Source: Rhizobium mesosinicum (GTDB taxonomy: Bacteria; Pseudomonadota; Alphaproteobacteria; Rhizobiales; Rhizobiaceae). From it: 64,000 nt of DNA. The position numbers and the translations under genes were made by a program. Location: NCBI RefSeq assembly GCF_019511345.1, contig NZ_JAEUAK010000008.1:213439-277438 (forward strand), in the 5' to 3' direction. Shown in pieces: positions 35,016-42,022 of the stretch (position 1 is its first letter; every line of letters begins with the position of its first letter). Under the pieces are notes generated by a model. That model ran no database searches. It was not told the DNA's origin and saw only the letters and a program-made list of their open reading frames with translations.

Positions 35016-35264
35016 TTACTGCCCGAGCAGCGTCTTCTTGAGCGTATTGCCCGTCAGCGCCGGGGTCTGCGTATCGGCGAGAACAGGCGCGCCCGACGGA
35101 GAGGTGAGAATGGTCGAGGGGGCGCCCTTCACCTTGTCGGAGGCGCGCCGCGCGGCGGTCGATTGAGCGGCGGCGTAGTCGGGCGTCTTCTGCTGGGCGT
35201 ATTCGGGCGGCGCCTGCGGCGGCTCGGCTTTCGGCGGGGACGAGAACATGCACATGGGGGGCAT
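35016..35264 (-). CDS. Small proline-rich phage protein
   Basis: 82 residues (MCMFSSPPKAEPPQAPPEYA ... NTLKKTLLGQ), low complexity, typical of the tiny protein between terminase and portal genes of this phage type. Either ATG 35264 or ATG 35255 may start it. The terminase gene expected upstream is missing, so this marks the broken edge of the module. Confidence 0.6.
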   Translation of the reverse strand: MPPMCMFSSPPKAEPPQAPPEYAQQKTPDYAAAQSTAARRASDKVKGAPSTILTSPSGAPVLADTQTPALTGNTLKKTLLGQ

Positions 35265-35576
35265 CCGATCGTAAGAGTTGAGCGGCTGGAGGAGGGTGGT
35301 CTCCAGCCGGTTCGGCGTCGATGGGATGCAGCGTTACGGGTGAAAGGTTGTGGGGGTGACATGGGGGCGAATATTCGCTGATGAGGGGGCCACACGGCAC
35401 AAGGCCCCGATGAAACCCAGGCTATATCGAAGGCGGTATTAGTCCTGGCGGTCTCGCAGGAGGTGCGGCCGATCCAGCATCGCCGCCGAAACGGCGGTCC
35501 ACGTTTCCACGCGGTCGGCGAATTATTCATTGAAAATGCGGGCGTCGTGTCGCGCTGGTGTCCGGACCCTTGCGCA
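35265..35576. other. Right border of the phage module
   Basis: 312 nt between the phage module and the kinase stop. No terminase fragment, att-like repeat or tRNA end was recognised, and open frames here are short and unremarkable. Confidence 0.4.
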
Positions 35577-36746
35577 CTATGCCGGACGGAGGTGGATTGC
35601 GACCATCGCGCCGCCGCCCTCCCGGTTGGCGAATTCGAGATGTCCGCCATGGGCAACCGCGATAGCCTGCACCACCGATAGTCCCAGTCCTGTGCCGCCC
35701 GTTGCGCGAGACCGGGAGGGATCGCCGCGCCAGAAGGGATTCGTGGCAACGGCATCCAGGCCTTCAGGAAATCCAGGGCCGCGATCGAGAAACCGGATGA
35801 CGACGCTCTCGTCAGGCAATTGCTCGGTTTCGCAGCGCAGCCAATTGCCGTCTGCCGCATAGCGGCTGGCATTTTCCAGAAGCGCCAGCACGGCCTGGCG
35901 AATACGCGGCGAGTCCACCGCTATGAAGGCGGGTTGCAGGCCGGTCTCGAGCGTCAGCGTGCTCGTCTCCAGCATGGGTTTGGCCGATGTCAGCACCGCT
36001 TCCACCACCTGCGACACATCGGTCCGTTCACGCTCCATGACGAGTTTCTGGCCGATCGCCAGCGACAGGGTGCGCAGGTCTTCGACAATTCTCCCGAGCC
36101 CTTCCACCTGGACCAGGAGGTCGGAGATCATCTTCCGGTCCATGGGAAAAACGCCGTCGAGCATGCCCTGCAACGAACCCCGCAGGATCGTCAGCGGCGT
36201 GCGCAATTCGTGCGCGACCGCCATGTTGTTGAAGCGCAGCCTTTTTTCCATGCTGTCGAGGCTGGCCGCGAGCGCATTGAACGTATCCATGAGACTGGAG
36301 ACTTCTCGGGTGGCATGGCGCGAGGCAGCGACGCTCACCGAAAAGTCGCCGGATTTCAGGCCTTCGGCAGCGGATGTGAGTTCTGCGAGCGGCCTTGCAA
36401 TCCGTCGCGCCAGAAATATCCCGATAATGGCGCAGACAAGGGCCGAAAGCAGGCCGCAGGTCAGAATCAGGAGCTGGAGCTGGAAATCTGTCTGTTCTTC
36501 CTGCAGCCCGTTCAGGTTAGCGAGGAGGAGCTTGAGCGAATCCTGGTCGGGGACGACGCCATTGTCCAGATCGCGATAGGCAGCCGCGGCTCTCGGCGGC
36601 AGGTTTTCAATGATGCTATCTTCAAGATAGTCGGAATACCAGATGGCCCCGAAATAGGTCATGCCGACGCTAAGGAGCAGCATCACCCCGATGATGATAG
36701 CGGTGACCGTCGCAAGCGGCAGCGAGGGGAGCCTGAATGCTCTCAT
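35577..36746 (-). CDS. Sensor histidine kinase of the AdeS/BaeS type
   Basis: 389 residues. Membrane helix at residues 12-32, periplasmic part, second helix at 88-112, HAMP region (about 113-165), H box with H179 in AVAHELRTPLTILRG, the GLGRIVEDLRTLSLA segment typical of AdeS and BaeS, and an ATPase domain with an N box (LALLENASRYA), a G1 box (DRGPGFP) and a G2 box (GTGLGL). Such kinases sense envelope or toxic stress and often control efflux pumps. The stop lies beside the phage module. Its ATG overlaps the regulator stop (ATGA). Confidence 0.9.
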   Translation of the reverse strand: MRAFRLPSLPLATVTAIIIGVMLLLSVGMTYFGAIWYSDYLEDSIIENLPPRAAAAYRDLDNGVVPDQDSLKLLLANLNGLQEEQTDFQLQLLILTCGLLSALVCAIIGIFLARRIARPLAELTSAAEGLKSGDFSVSVAASRHATREVSSLMDTFNALAASLDSMEKRLRFNNMAVAHELRTPLTILRGSLQGMLDGVFPMDRKMISDLLVQVEGLGRIVEDLRTLSLAIGQKLVMERERTDVSQVVEAVLTSAKPMLETSTLTLETGLQPAFIAVDSPRIRQAVLALLENASRYAADGNWLRCETEQLPDESVVIRFLDRGPGFPEGLDAVATNPFWRGDPSRSRATGGTGLGLSVVQAIAVAHGGHLEFANREGGGAMVAIHLRPA

Positions 36747-37525
36747 CTTGGATCCGAAAAACGATAGCCAATTCCCCGCACAGCTGGGAAGAAGCCGTTC
36801 TGCCCCAACTCTTCCAGTTTGCGCCGAAGGTTGGAAATATGCGTGTCGACAGTGCGCACCAGAGCGTCGCTTTCCGGCAGGCAGGCGTCGAGAATATCGG
36901 CGCGCGCGAAGGCCTGGGTCGGACGGCGGATCATATAGGCGAGAATTCGAAATTCGCTGAGCGTCAGGGGTAGATGCGTGCGGCGCCCGTCGCTCGTGAC
37001 AAACGCCGTGTAGCTGGCAAAATCGACCTCTATGGCCCCAAACCGCTTGATGACCTCTGCCTGGTCTCCCTGCGTCCGGCGCAAGACGGCTTTGACCCGG
37101 GCAACAACCTCCTGCGGATTGAACGGTTTGACCACATAGTCGTCGGCGCCGAGGCGCAGGCCGCTCAACCGGTCGATGTCGTCGGCAACGGCCGTCACCA
37201 TGATCACAGGCGTCGAGCCTGCCTGGCGCAGGCGCGCGAGCACGTCGAAACCGTCAAGTTTCGGCAGGCGCACGTCGAGGAGCACAAGATCCGGTTTCAG
37301 ATGGGCATGATGTTGAAGCGCGATTTCGCCGTCTCCGGCGCGAACGGTACGGAACCCGTCGCGCAACAAATACCCTTCCAGTATCTGCGCGATTGCCGGT
37401 TCATCCTCAACGATCAGAACGAGACTGTTATCCACCCCAATGCCCTGCAATTGTTCGATTGTCTTTGCCGGCTTTGTCGCCGGGCGCCCACTATCGCGGA
37501 CAGGAGAGATTTCTGCAATTTGCAA
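36743..37525 (-). CDS. OmpR-family response regulator of the AdeR/BaeR type
   Basis: 260 residues. Receiver with E40-D41 acidic pair, phosphoacceptor D84, and VVKPF lysine; winged-helix DNA-binding domain with LTLSEFRILAYMI, SDALVRTVDTHISNLRRKLE and VRGIGYRF. The stretch GADDYVVKPFNPQEVVARVK and the C terminus are close to Acinetobacter AdeR. It should activate or repress target promoters when phosphorylated by the kinase. The first 30 residues precede the receiver and may not be translated (an internal GTG at residue 31 is possible). No efflux genes are adjacent. Confidence 0.9.
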   Translation of the reverse strand: MQIAEISPVRDSGRPATKPAKTIEQLQGIGVDNSLVLIVEDEPAIAQILEGYLLRDGFRTVRAGDGEIALQHHAHLKPDLVLLDVRLPKLDGFDVLARLRQAGSTPVIMVTAVADDIDRLSGLRLGADDYVVKPFNPQEVVARVKAVLRRTQGDQAEVIKRFGAIEVDFASYTAFVTSDGRRTHLPLTLSEFRILAYMIRRPTQAFARADILDACLPESDALVRTVDTHISNLRRKLEELGQNGFFPAVRGIGYRFSDPR

Positions 37526-37620
37526 GCGTGCTTTCTCAGGCCAGGCAGCCTGTTCTCAACAGCGCCTTGATCTCTTCCTCGTCATTTCTTGACAATTCGA
37601 AACCAGCTTGCCGCCCGATT

Positions 37621-37723
37621 AGAGCGCCGTGCGTCCGTTCGAACGCACAAAGGACGCTCTAAGCCTTTGATTTGACGCATCAGGCTTTCCGAAAATCGAT
37701 TCCGATTTTCGGGCCGATGCTGT
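37621..37723 (+). repeat. RIME-like palindromic element, best copy
   Basis: First palindrome AGAGCG...CGCTCT with inner GTTCGAAC (37621-37660); second palindrome GCATC-GGC-CCGAAAATCG / CGATTTTCGG-GCC-GATGC (37677-37720). This two-palindrome layout matches Rhizobium-specific intergenic mosaic elements. Copies at 17521 and 19835 (inverted). Confidence 0.78.
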
Positions 37724-37742
37724 CGCCTTCGGAGATACCGGC

Positions 37743-38483
37743 TTGCGAAAATTTGTATCTGGTTACTGGAATTCCGCCCCCAGCTGCGTGCGCCTGCCGG
37801 CAACGCCAACCGGGGCTGATCGGGCGCTTGCCGTGATCGGCACATCGATCGTCTGGGTCAGTTTCGTCTTTGTCGTCTTTCCCAATCTCGATCTCATGGT
37901 CTCGCGCTGGTTTGCCAGAGGGGGGATTTTCGTTCTGGCCGAAAATCCGTTCCTGCGGGCGGTAAGGGATAAAGGCCGCCTCGCACAGCCTTATCTTATC
38001 GGTTCGATGATCGTGCTGATCGCGCTGCAGAGGCTCCTGCCGGAACGCATGCGGGTCTGCCCGCCCGAGAAGCCCTTGTTCGTGCTTCTGAGCTTTGCCG
38101 CAGGCCCGCTCCTCACGGTCCAGACGCTCAAGCTTCTCATCGGGCGCGTGCGGCCTCGCGACCTTGTCGAGTTCGGCGGGACCATGGATTTTACGCCGGT
38201 GTGGCAGTTTTCCGCCGCGTGCAGCCGCAACTGCTCCTTCCCCTCCGGCGAGGCTTCCGCAGCTGCGGCATCACTGTCGCTGCTGGTACTGGTGCCCTCC
38301 GAGTTCAGGCGGGCGGCCGCGATCGTGCTGGTGCCTTGCCTCTTGTTCGTGGCGTTCAATCGCGTGATTTTCGGCGCTCATTTCCTTTCGGACGTCGTGC
38401 TCGGCTGGCTGCTGACGATGTTCGCCATGGCCTGGATCTGGCGCTGGATGGAGGCGTTTACGGAAGCAAAGCTCTGGCCGTGA
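37743..38483 (+). CDS. PAP2-superfamily membrane phosphatase with altered motif 2
   Basis: 246 residues, about six membrane helices. Phosphatase motif 1 KLLIGRVRPRD, motif 2 CSFPSGEASAAAA and motif 3 NRVIFGAHFLSDVVLG. Motif 2 has glutamate where canonical PAP2 enzymes have histidine (PSGH), the usual proton donor, while motifs 1 and 3 are intact. Bacterial relatives remove phosphate from lipid A, undecaprenyl diphosphate or phosphatidylglycerol phosphate; which applies here is open. TTG start at 37743, close behind the RIME-like element. Confidence 0.82.
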   Translation: MRKFVSGYWNSAPSCVRLPATPTGADRALAVIGTSIVWVSFVFVVFPNLDLMVSRWFARGGIFVLAENPFLRAVRDKGRLAQPYLIGSMIVLIALQRLLPERMRVCPPEKPLFVLLSFAAGPLLTVQTLKLLIGRVRPRDLVEFGGTMDFTPVWQFSAACSRNCSFPSGEASAAAASLSLLVLVPSEFRRAAAIVLVPCLLFVAFNRVIFGAHFLSDVVLGWLLTMFAMAWIWRWMEAFTEAKLWP

Positions 38484-38539
38484 TGAGGCGAGTCTGGATA
38501 AAGGGTGAAGCCGGATCGGATTCCCGGCCCGAGGCTTTC

Positions 38540-39082
38540 TCAAACCTGGCGAAAGCCCTTGCTCGCTTGCAGATGCGTCATGGTCCGATAGGTATCGAGA
38601 ACGCCTGAGACTGCCACCGGTCCGGCTGCGATGGCGTCGGCCAGCCGGCGGGATGCGAATGTGACGTCGCCGGTGATTTCGGGACCGGCCCAGTCCGGTA
38701 TCGCCACTGGAAAATCCGCGTCCGGCAATTCCACATCTGCGGTCACGAGCCCGCGCAGCGGGCCTTCATACTCGTCGACCTGCCAGCAGAGACCGTGGAC
38801 GTCGACCTCGTGGCGCCGTTTCTCGAGCGCCGGCCCATCGGAGAATTCCCCGATCATGGCCTCGGCGTCGGTATCCGACAGGCGGATATGGTATTCGCTG
38901 CGAACCAGCCCGCGCCGGGCTCCCTTGATCGTGAGCGTGGAGGATTGCCGGCAGAAACGGACACGTATTTTTCCGCCGTCGAACTGGGCGATCAGGTGGT
39001 CGGCGATGCGCACCGTGGAATGGACGGCAGGGCGCCAGCCGTCACTGGCGACCAGAAATTTTCGCTCGATCTCCAGGCTCAT
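38540..39082 (-). CDS. CYTH domain protein (triphosphate tunnel enzyme family)
   Basis: 180 residues. Opens with the CYTH signature M-S-L-E4-I-E6-R-K8-FLV; RVRFCRQSSTLTIKG and the later VDEYEGPLRGLVTADVEL supply further tunnel residues. Family members hydrolyse inorganic triphosphate or thiamine triphosphate, or are CyaB-type cyclases; bacterial stand-alone ones are mostly triphosphatases. Convergent with the PAP2 gene. A possible GGAAC-N17-TGTT promoter (39113-39138, minus strand) precedes it. Confidence 0.87.
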   Translation of the reverse strand: MSLEIERKFLVASDGWRPAVHSTVRIADHLIAQFDGGKIRVRFCRQSSTLTIKGARRGLVRSEYHIRLSDTDAEAMIGEFSDGPALEKRRHEVDVHGLCWQVDEYEGPLRGLVTADVELPDADFPVAIPDWAGPEITGDVTFASRRLADAIAAGPVAVSGVLDTYRTMTHLQASKGFRQV

Positions 39083-39181
39083 CCGTCTCCGCCTCGTTCG
39101 TCAGGACTGAACAACAGGAAAGACGGGGTTCTGGTTCCACGGCTTGGCGGGTTGGATATCTCCGGCTGCAGGAAGCTTAGG

Positions 39182-39207
39182 GGAACAAAAGCACGCGAGC
39201 CGTCGTT
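39182..39207 (+). promoter_or_regulatory. EcfG-type general stress promoter
   Basis: GGAAC (39182-39186), 17 nt, CGTT (39204-39207). The ribosome site AAAGGAG and ATG at 39230 follow within 26 nt, so the leader would be short. Confidence 0.7.
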
Positions 39208-39229
39208 CGAAAAGCGAAAGGAGATGGTC

Positions 39230-39592
39230 ATGGCCAAGAAGAACAGGATTCCCAAGAAGATCGCGGGTTACAAGATTCCAAAAGCGATACGGAAGTCGGC
39301 GACGATACGAGGCTTGCTGGCAAGCGACATCGGGCGGGGCATACTTGCCAACGCGCTGACAGCTGCTGCGGGTGCGGCCGCGACAGTGTTGCTCGCCGAA
39401 AGCGACGAGATTTCCGACGCTGCCGGCAAGGGCGCCCGCAAGGGTAAGCGAGCGCTCGGCATTGCCGGTTCGGCCATGAGCAGTGCCGCCGATGCGGCCA
39501 TCGATGTCATCAAGGACTCGGCACGCGACGCGCTGCCTAAAAAAATGCGGAAAGACATCAAAGACCGCCCTCAGCGGGGCGCGATGCACTGA
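39230..39592 (+). CDS. Basic hypothetical protein under a stress promoter
   Basis: 120 residues, pI clearly basic. N-terminal lysine-rich stretch (AKKNRIPKKIAGYKIPKAIR), then a hydrophobic alanine-rich helix (GILANALTAAAGAAATVLLA) and alternating small/charged segments. Common in Rhizobium as an unannotated protein; may be DNA- or membrane-associated. ATG 39230 is preferred over 39224 because of spacing from AAAGGAG. An EcfG-type promoter lies directly upstream. Confidence 0.72.
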   Translation: MAKKNRIPKKIAGYKIPKAIRKSATIRGLLASDIGRGILANALTAAAGAAATVLLAESDEISDAAGKGARKGKRALGIAGSAMSSAADAAIDVIKDSARDALPKKMRKDIKDRPQRGAMH

Positions 39593-39687
39593 CGATCGCG
39601 CCCGTTTCCAACGAAGAGCTCGACAGTGGCGTCATAGAGCGATTTGCACTCGCGCATTTCGGCCGCGCCGGGCTGGAAAAGGCTGCG

Positions 39688-39906
39688 GTGGCAGGCCTGG
39701 TGCGGATGATGGTGCAGCTCATCAAGAAGCATCCCTTCATCGCAGCCGAGGTCATCCTCGCGGGCGCGGGCCGGGCCGGCGTGGTCGGCTACGGAGAGCT
39801 CAGCCGCCGGTTTGCCGGCCGCATAGAGACATCAGACAGGAAGACGGCACAATCCGTGCCGTCTGTCCCCTTGGTCGGATATCGAAATAGCAGCGATGGC
39901 GGTTGA
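39688..39906 (+). CDS. Small hypothetical protein, start unclear
   Basis: From GTG 39688 the product is 72 residues with a hydrophobic middle (HPFIAAEVILAGAGRAGVVG). The same frame reads well upstream (SNEELDSGVIERFALAHFGR) back to 39541 but has no ATG, GTG or TTG there, so either a rare start is used or a frameshift separates it from the preceding gene, which it follows closely. No family. Confidence 0.45.
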   Translation: MAGLVRMMVQLIKKHPFIAAEVILAGAGRAGVVGYGELSRRFAGRIETSDRKTAQSVPSVPLVGYRNSSDGG

Positions 39907-39926
39907 CCTGGCGCAGCCGGGCCGGC

Positions 39927-40238
39927 TTACCGCCCCACCTCGAGCCGCCCCTTCATATTCGGATGATACCGGCAGTCGTAATCGAAGGAGCCGCTGTTCT
40001 TTACAGCCGTCGAACCTGACTTGCCCGCTGGTATCACCACATCGAAATTGCCTCTGGATGTCGCGGTGTGATCCATCACATCCTTGTTGCGCCAGACGAT
40101 CGTATCGCCCGGCCGTGCCTTCACCATTGCCGGCCTGAATTCCAGCTTTTCGATGGTGACCTCGATCGTGGCGGCGCTTGCGGCCGTTCCCGTGAGGGAG
40201 AGGCCGGCCGCAAGGCAGAGTTTGGGCAAGACGCTCAT
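39927..40238 (-). CDS. Periplasmic cupredoxin (amicyanin/plastocyanin-like)
   Basis: 103 residues. Signal peptide (LCLAAGLSLTGTAASA), then a type I copper site with H57 (DHTA), C89, H92 and M95 in DCRYHPNM. Small blue copper proteins of this type shuttle electrons in the periplasm. Its ATG overlaps the stop of the DUF4142 gene (ATGA), so both are made from the transcript that starts opposite the ECF sigma gene. Confidence 0.87.
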   Translation of the reverse strand: MSVLPKLCLAAGLSLTGTAASAATIEVTIEKLEFRPAMVKARPGDTIVWRNKDVMDHTATSRGNFDVVIPAGKSGSTAVKNSGSFDYDCRYHPNMKGRLEVGR

Positions 40239-40756
40239 TTCAGCATCGAAGCAACATGCTCGGCATGCTGCTCATGGCCTTGAAAGAGCTTCAGGCCGCT
40301 TTCGAGCAGGCTCTTCAGGTCCGGGTTCTGCGCGGCCGGGATCAGCGTCGTCTTCAGGGCGTCGTTGACTTGTTTGTGGTAGGCGACTTCATTCTCGACA
40401 TAGGCCTTGTCGAAGTCAGCACCTTTGAGCTTGGAGAGTTTTTCGCGCTCTTTCCTGGCGTTCGAGGTGAGCGATTTGCTCGTATCATTGTCCTCGGGCG
40501 TTACCTTGAGCTTCTTGACGAGATCGAGCGCCTGCTTGTTGACGGCCTCGTGGTCGCGGATCATATCCTTGGCGAAGGCGACGACTTCCTTGTCCTTGGA
40601 TTTTTCGACCGCCTGTTTGGCCGCCTCGATATCGATGACGCTGGCCGTATAGGCGATATGGGCGATCTGCGGGTCTGTCGGCGCTGCGCCGGCGGCGAAG
40701 GCCGCAGGGGCGGAGAGTGCCACGGCGGCGAGGGCTGCGATAAGGTGTTTCTGCAT
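40235..40756 (-). CDS. DUF4142 (ferritin-like) periplasmic protein
   Basis: 173 residues. Signal peptide (MQKHLIAALAAVALSAPAAF), then a four-helix DUF4142 domain: PQIAHIAYTASVIDIEAAKQ, FAKDMIRDHEAVNKQALDLV, EVAYHKQVNDALKTTLIPAA, LKLFQGHEQHAEHVASML. The fold is ferritin-like with His/Glu pairs that could bind metal; role unknown, often linked to oxidative or envelope stress. Start 40756 follows GGATGGAGGACCAC; the longer frame to 40906 is not used. Divergent from the ECF sigma gene with a matching promoter motif. Confidence 0.87.
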   Translation of the reverse strand: MQKHLIAALAAVALSAPAAFAAGAAPTDPQIAHIAYTASVIDIEAAKQAVEKSKDKEVVAFAKDMIRDHEAVNKQALDLVKKLKVTPEDNDTSKSLTSNARKEREKLSKLKGADFDKAYVENEVAYHKQVNDALKTTLIPAAQNPDLKSLLESGLKLFQGHEQHAEHVASMLK

Positions 40757-40806
40757 GTGGTCCTCCATCCGGCGAATACGCGCCGGTCGATGTTTCGTAC
40801 GCAGAC

Positions 40807-40835
40807 TTGGATGCCGGGAGCGGCCGGGCGTTCCC
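40807..40835 (-). promoter_or_regulatory. ECF-type promoter toward DUF4142, GGGAAC-N17-ATCCAA
   Basis: On the minus strand GGGAAC (40835-40830), 17 nt, then ATCCAA (40812-40807), ending about 50 nt before the ATG at 40756. The same two boxes with the same spacing, preceded by GGC, occur on the plus strand toward the sigma gene. Confidence 0.62.
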
Positions 40836-40852
40836 CAGAAGTTTTTTCTGGG
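40834..40852. repeat. Short hairpin between the divergent ECF promoters
   Basis: CCCAGAA-GTTTT T-TTCTGGG: a 7-bp stem with a T-rich loop centred between the two GGGAAC boxes, which are themselves inverted. It could be an operator or simply the result of the symmetric promoter layout. Confidence 0.45.
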
Positions 40853-40856
40853 TGCC

Positions 40857-40885
40857 GGGAACATTCGCTTTGCTGCGGCATCCAA
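40857..40885 (+). promoter_or_regulatory. ECF-type promoter toward the sigma gene, GGGAAC-N17-ATCCAA
   Basis: GGGAAC (40857-40862), 17 nt, ATCCAA (40880-40885), 19 nt before the ATG at 40905. Identity of both boxes and spacing with the divergent motif suggests the sigma factor reads both. Confidence 0.62.
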
Positions 40886-40904
40886 TGCGGAAAAAGGATG
40901 AGCC

Positions 40905-41585
40905 ATGGCGCAGCAGGCCGAGATTTCGATAGCGGAGAGAAACGATCACGAACTGGTGGCGCTGGCGCTGGCCCGCGATCCCGCCGCTTTTCGCGCCATC
41001 ATGCGGCGCTATAACCAGCGGCTGTTTCGCATTGCCCGCGGCATCCTGCGCGATGATGCGATGGCCGAAGATGCGCTGCAGGAGGCCTATCTCAAGGCCT
41101 TCCGCCACCTTGGCGATTTCCAGGGCTCCAGCGCCTTTTCCACCTGGCTGACGCGCATCGTCATGAACGAGGCGCTCGGCAGGCTGCGCAAGGCGCGCCG
41201 CACGCCCGAAGTGTCCGTCGATACCGCGGTGATGCAGAGCCGCGTTCTCGACTTCCCAACCGGTTCGCCGATCGACAATCCCGAGACATCAATGGCGCAG
41301 CGACAGATCCTGGAACTCGTGGAAGAGGCGACCGACAAGCTGCCGGAGGAATTCCGCCTCGTCTTCATCGCCAGGGTGATCGAGGAGATGAGCGTAGAGG
41401 AAACCGCCGAGATGCTCTCTCTCAAACGCGAAACGGTGCGCAGCCGCCTGCACCGTGCACGCGCGCTGCTCCGCCGCCAGCTCGACGAAATGATCGGGCC
41501 GATTGCGATGGATGCGTTTCCCTTCGCCGGCTGGAAATGCGACCGGCTGACGGAGAAGGTAATGGGCGAACTGCTGGGGCCGTGA
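40905..41585 (+). CDS. ECF-family RNA polymerase sigma factor
   Basis: 226 residues. Region 2 with YNQRLFRIARGILRDDAMAE, DALQEAYLKAFRHLGDFQG, FSTWLTRIVMNEALGRLRK; region 4 with LPEEFRLVFIARVIEEMSVE, TAEMLSLKRETVRSRLHRAR. A C-terminal extension of ~35 residues (FPFAGWKCDRLTEKVMGE) follows region 4 and carries one Cys. No anti-sigma gene is adjacent, so the extension or another factor may control it. It probably drives its own gene and the divergent DUF4142-cupredoxin pair. The ribosome site is AAAAAGGATGAGCC. Confidence 0.9.
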   Translation: MAQQAEISIAERNDHELVALALARDPAAFRAIMRRYNQRLFRIARGILRDDAMAEDALQEAYLKAFRHLGDFQGSSAFSTWLTRIVMNEALGRLRKARRTPEVSVDTAVMQSRVLDFPTGSPIDNPETSMAQRQILELVEEATDKLPEEFRLVFIARVIEEMSVEETAEMLSLKRETVRSRLHRARALLRRQLDEMIGPIAMDAFPFAGWKCDRLTEKVMGELLGP

Positions 41586-41591
41586 CGGGGC

Positions 41592-41729
41592 TTACTTCGG
41601 CTCCGGCTGCTGGATGACAGGCGGCGGCTTATCGCTCTTGGTGCCGCCGCCGTCGAACATTTTCACCACCAATATGCCGACCACCGATGCGATCATCAGC
41701 GCCAGAATTATCATCATGAGCATTCGCAT
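41592..41729 (-). CDS. 45-residue single-pass membrane protein
   Basis: From ATG 41729: MRMLMMIILALMIASVVGIL forms one membrane helix, followed by a short Asp/Gly/Pro tail (FDGGGTKSDKPPPVIQQPEP). The upstream frame to 41855 is non-coding in appearance. A GGAAC-N17-TGTT motif (41763-41788, minus strand) could be its stress promoter. Convergent with the sigma gene. Confidence 0.55.
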   Translation of the reverse strand: MRMLMMIILALMIASVVGILVVKMFDGGGTKSDKPPPVIQQPEPK

Positions 41730-42022
41730 CGGCCTGTCCGATCCAGATATTGTTGGCCGGATAACAACGTGAAGGGGAAGAGAGTTCCTGCCGGAGGGGT
41801 GATGAGGGCGGATGAAATGAACCGCCGGCGACCGACCAACTCGGATGCGGGCCACCAGCGGGAAGGAGGATGACGACCGTCGCAGCCGTGGATCAACTTC
41901 TCAATGGTTTCGGTGCTGAACCGACGCCTACATCGTCGGCGCAACGGAATACGGCTGACCGTGAGGCTGACCTCAGCCTGCTCCTTCGACCATGGAACTT
42001 TCGTTAGCTCGATACACTGAGC

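Larger units (their letters stand above)
28762..35264 (-). mobile_element. Isolated podovirus-like head-gene module (prophage remnant)
   Basis: Eight consecutive minus-strand genes with short gaps or overlaps in the order expected for a short-tailed phage of the Bordetella BPP-1 type: small protein, portal, Bbp19-like, scaffold-like, major capsid, cement-like, small protein, SGNH hydrolase. Terminase, tail tube/needle, lysis, repressor and integrase genes are absent on both sides and no att-like direct repeat or tRNA is visible. All reading frames are intact, so this is either a recent remnant or a retained module. Confidence 0.75.

Noticed and set aside
28762..35264. Complete prophage, possibly with a diversity-generating retroelement as in BPP-1
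   Set aside because: No reverse transcriptase, template/variable repeat pair, integrase, tail or lysis gene was found in or around the module.
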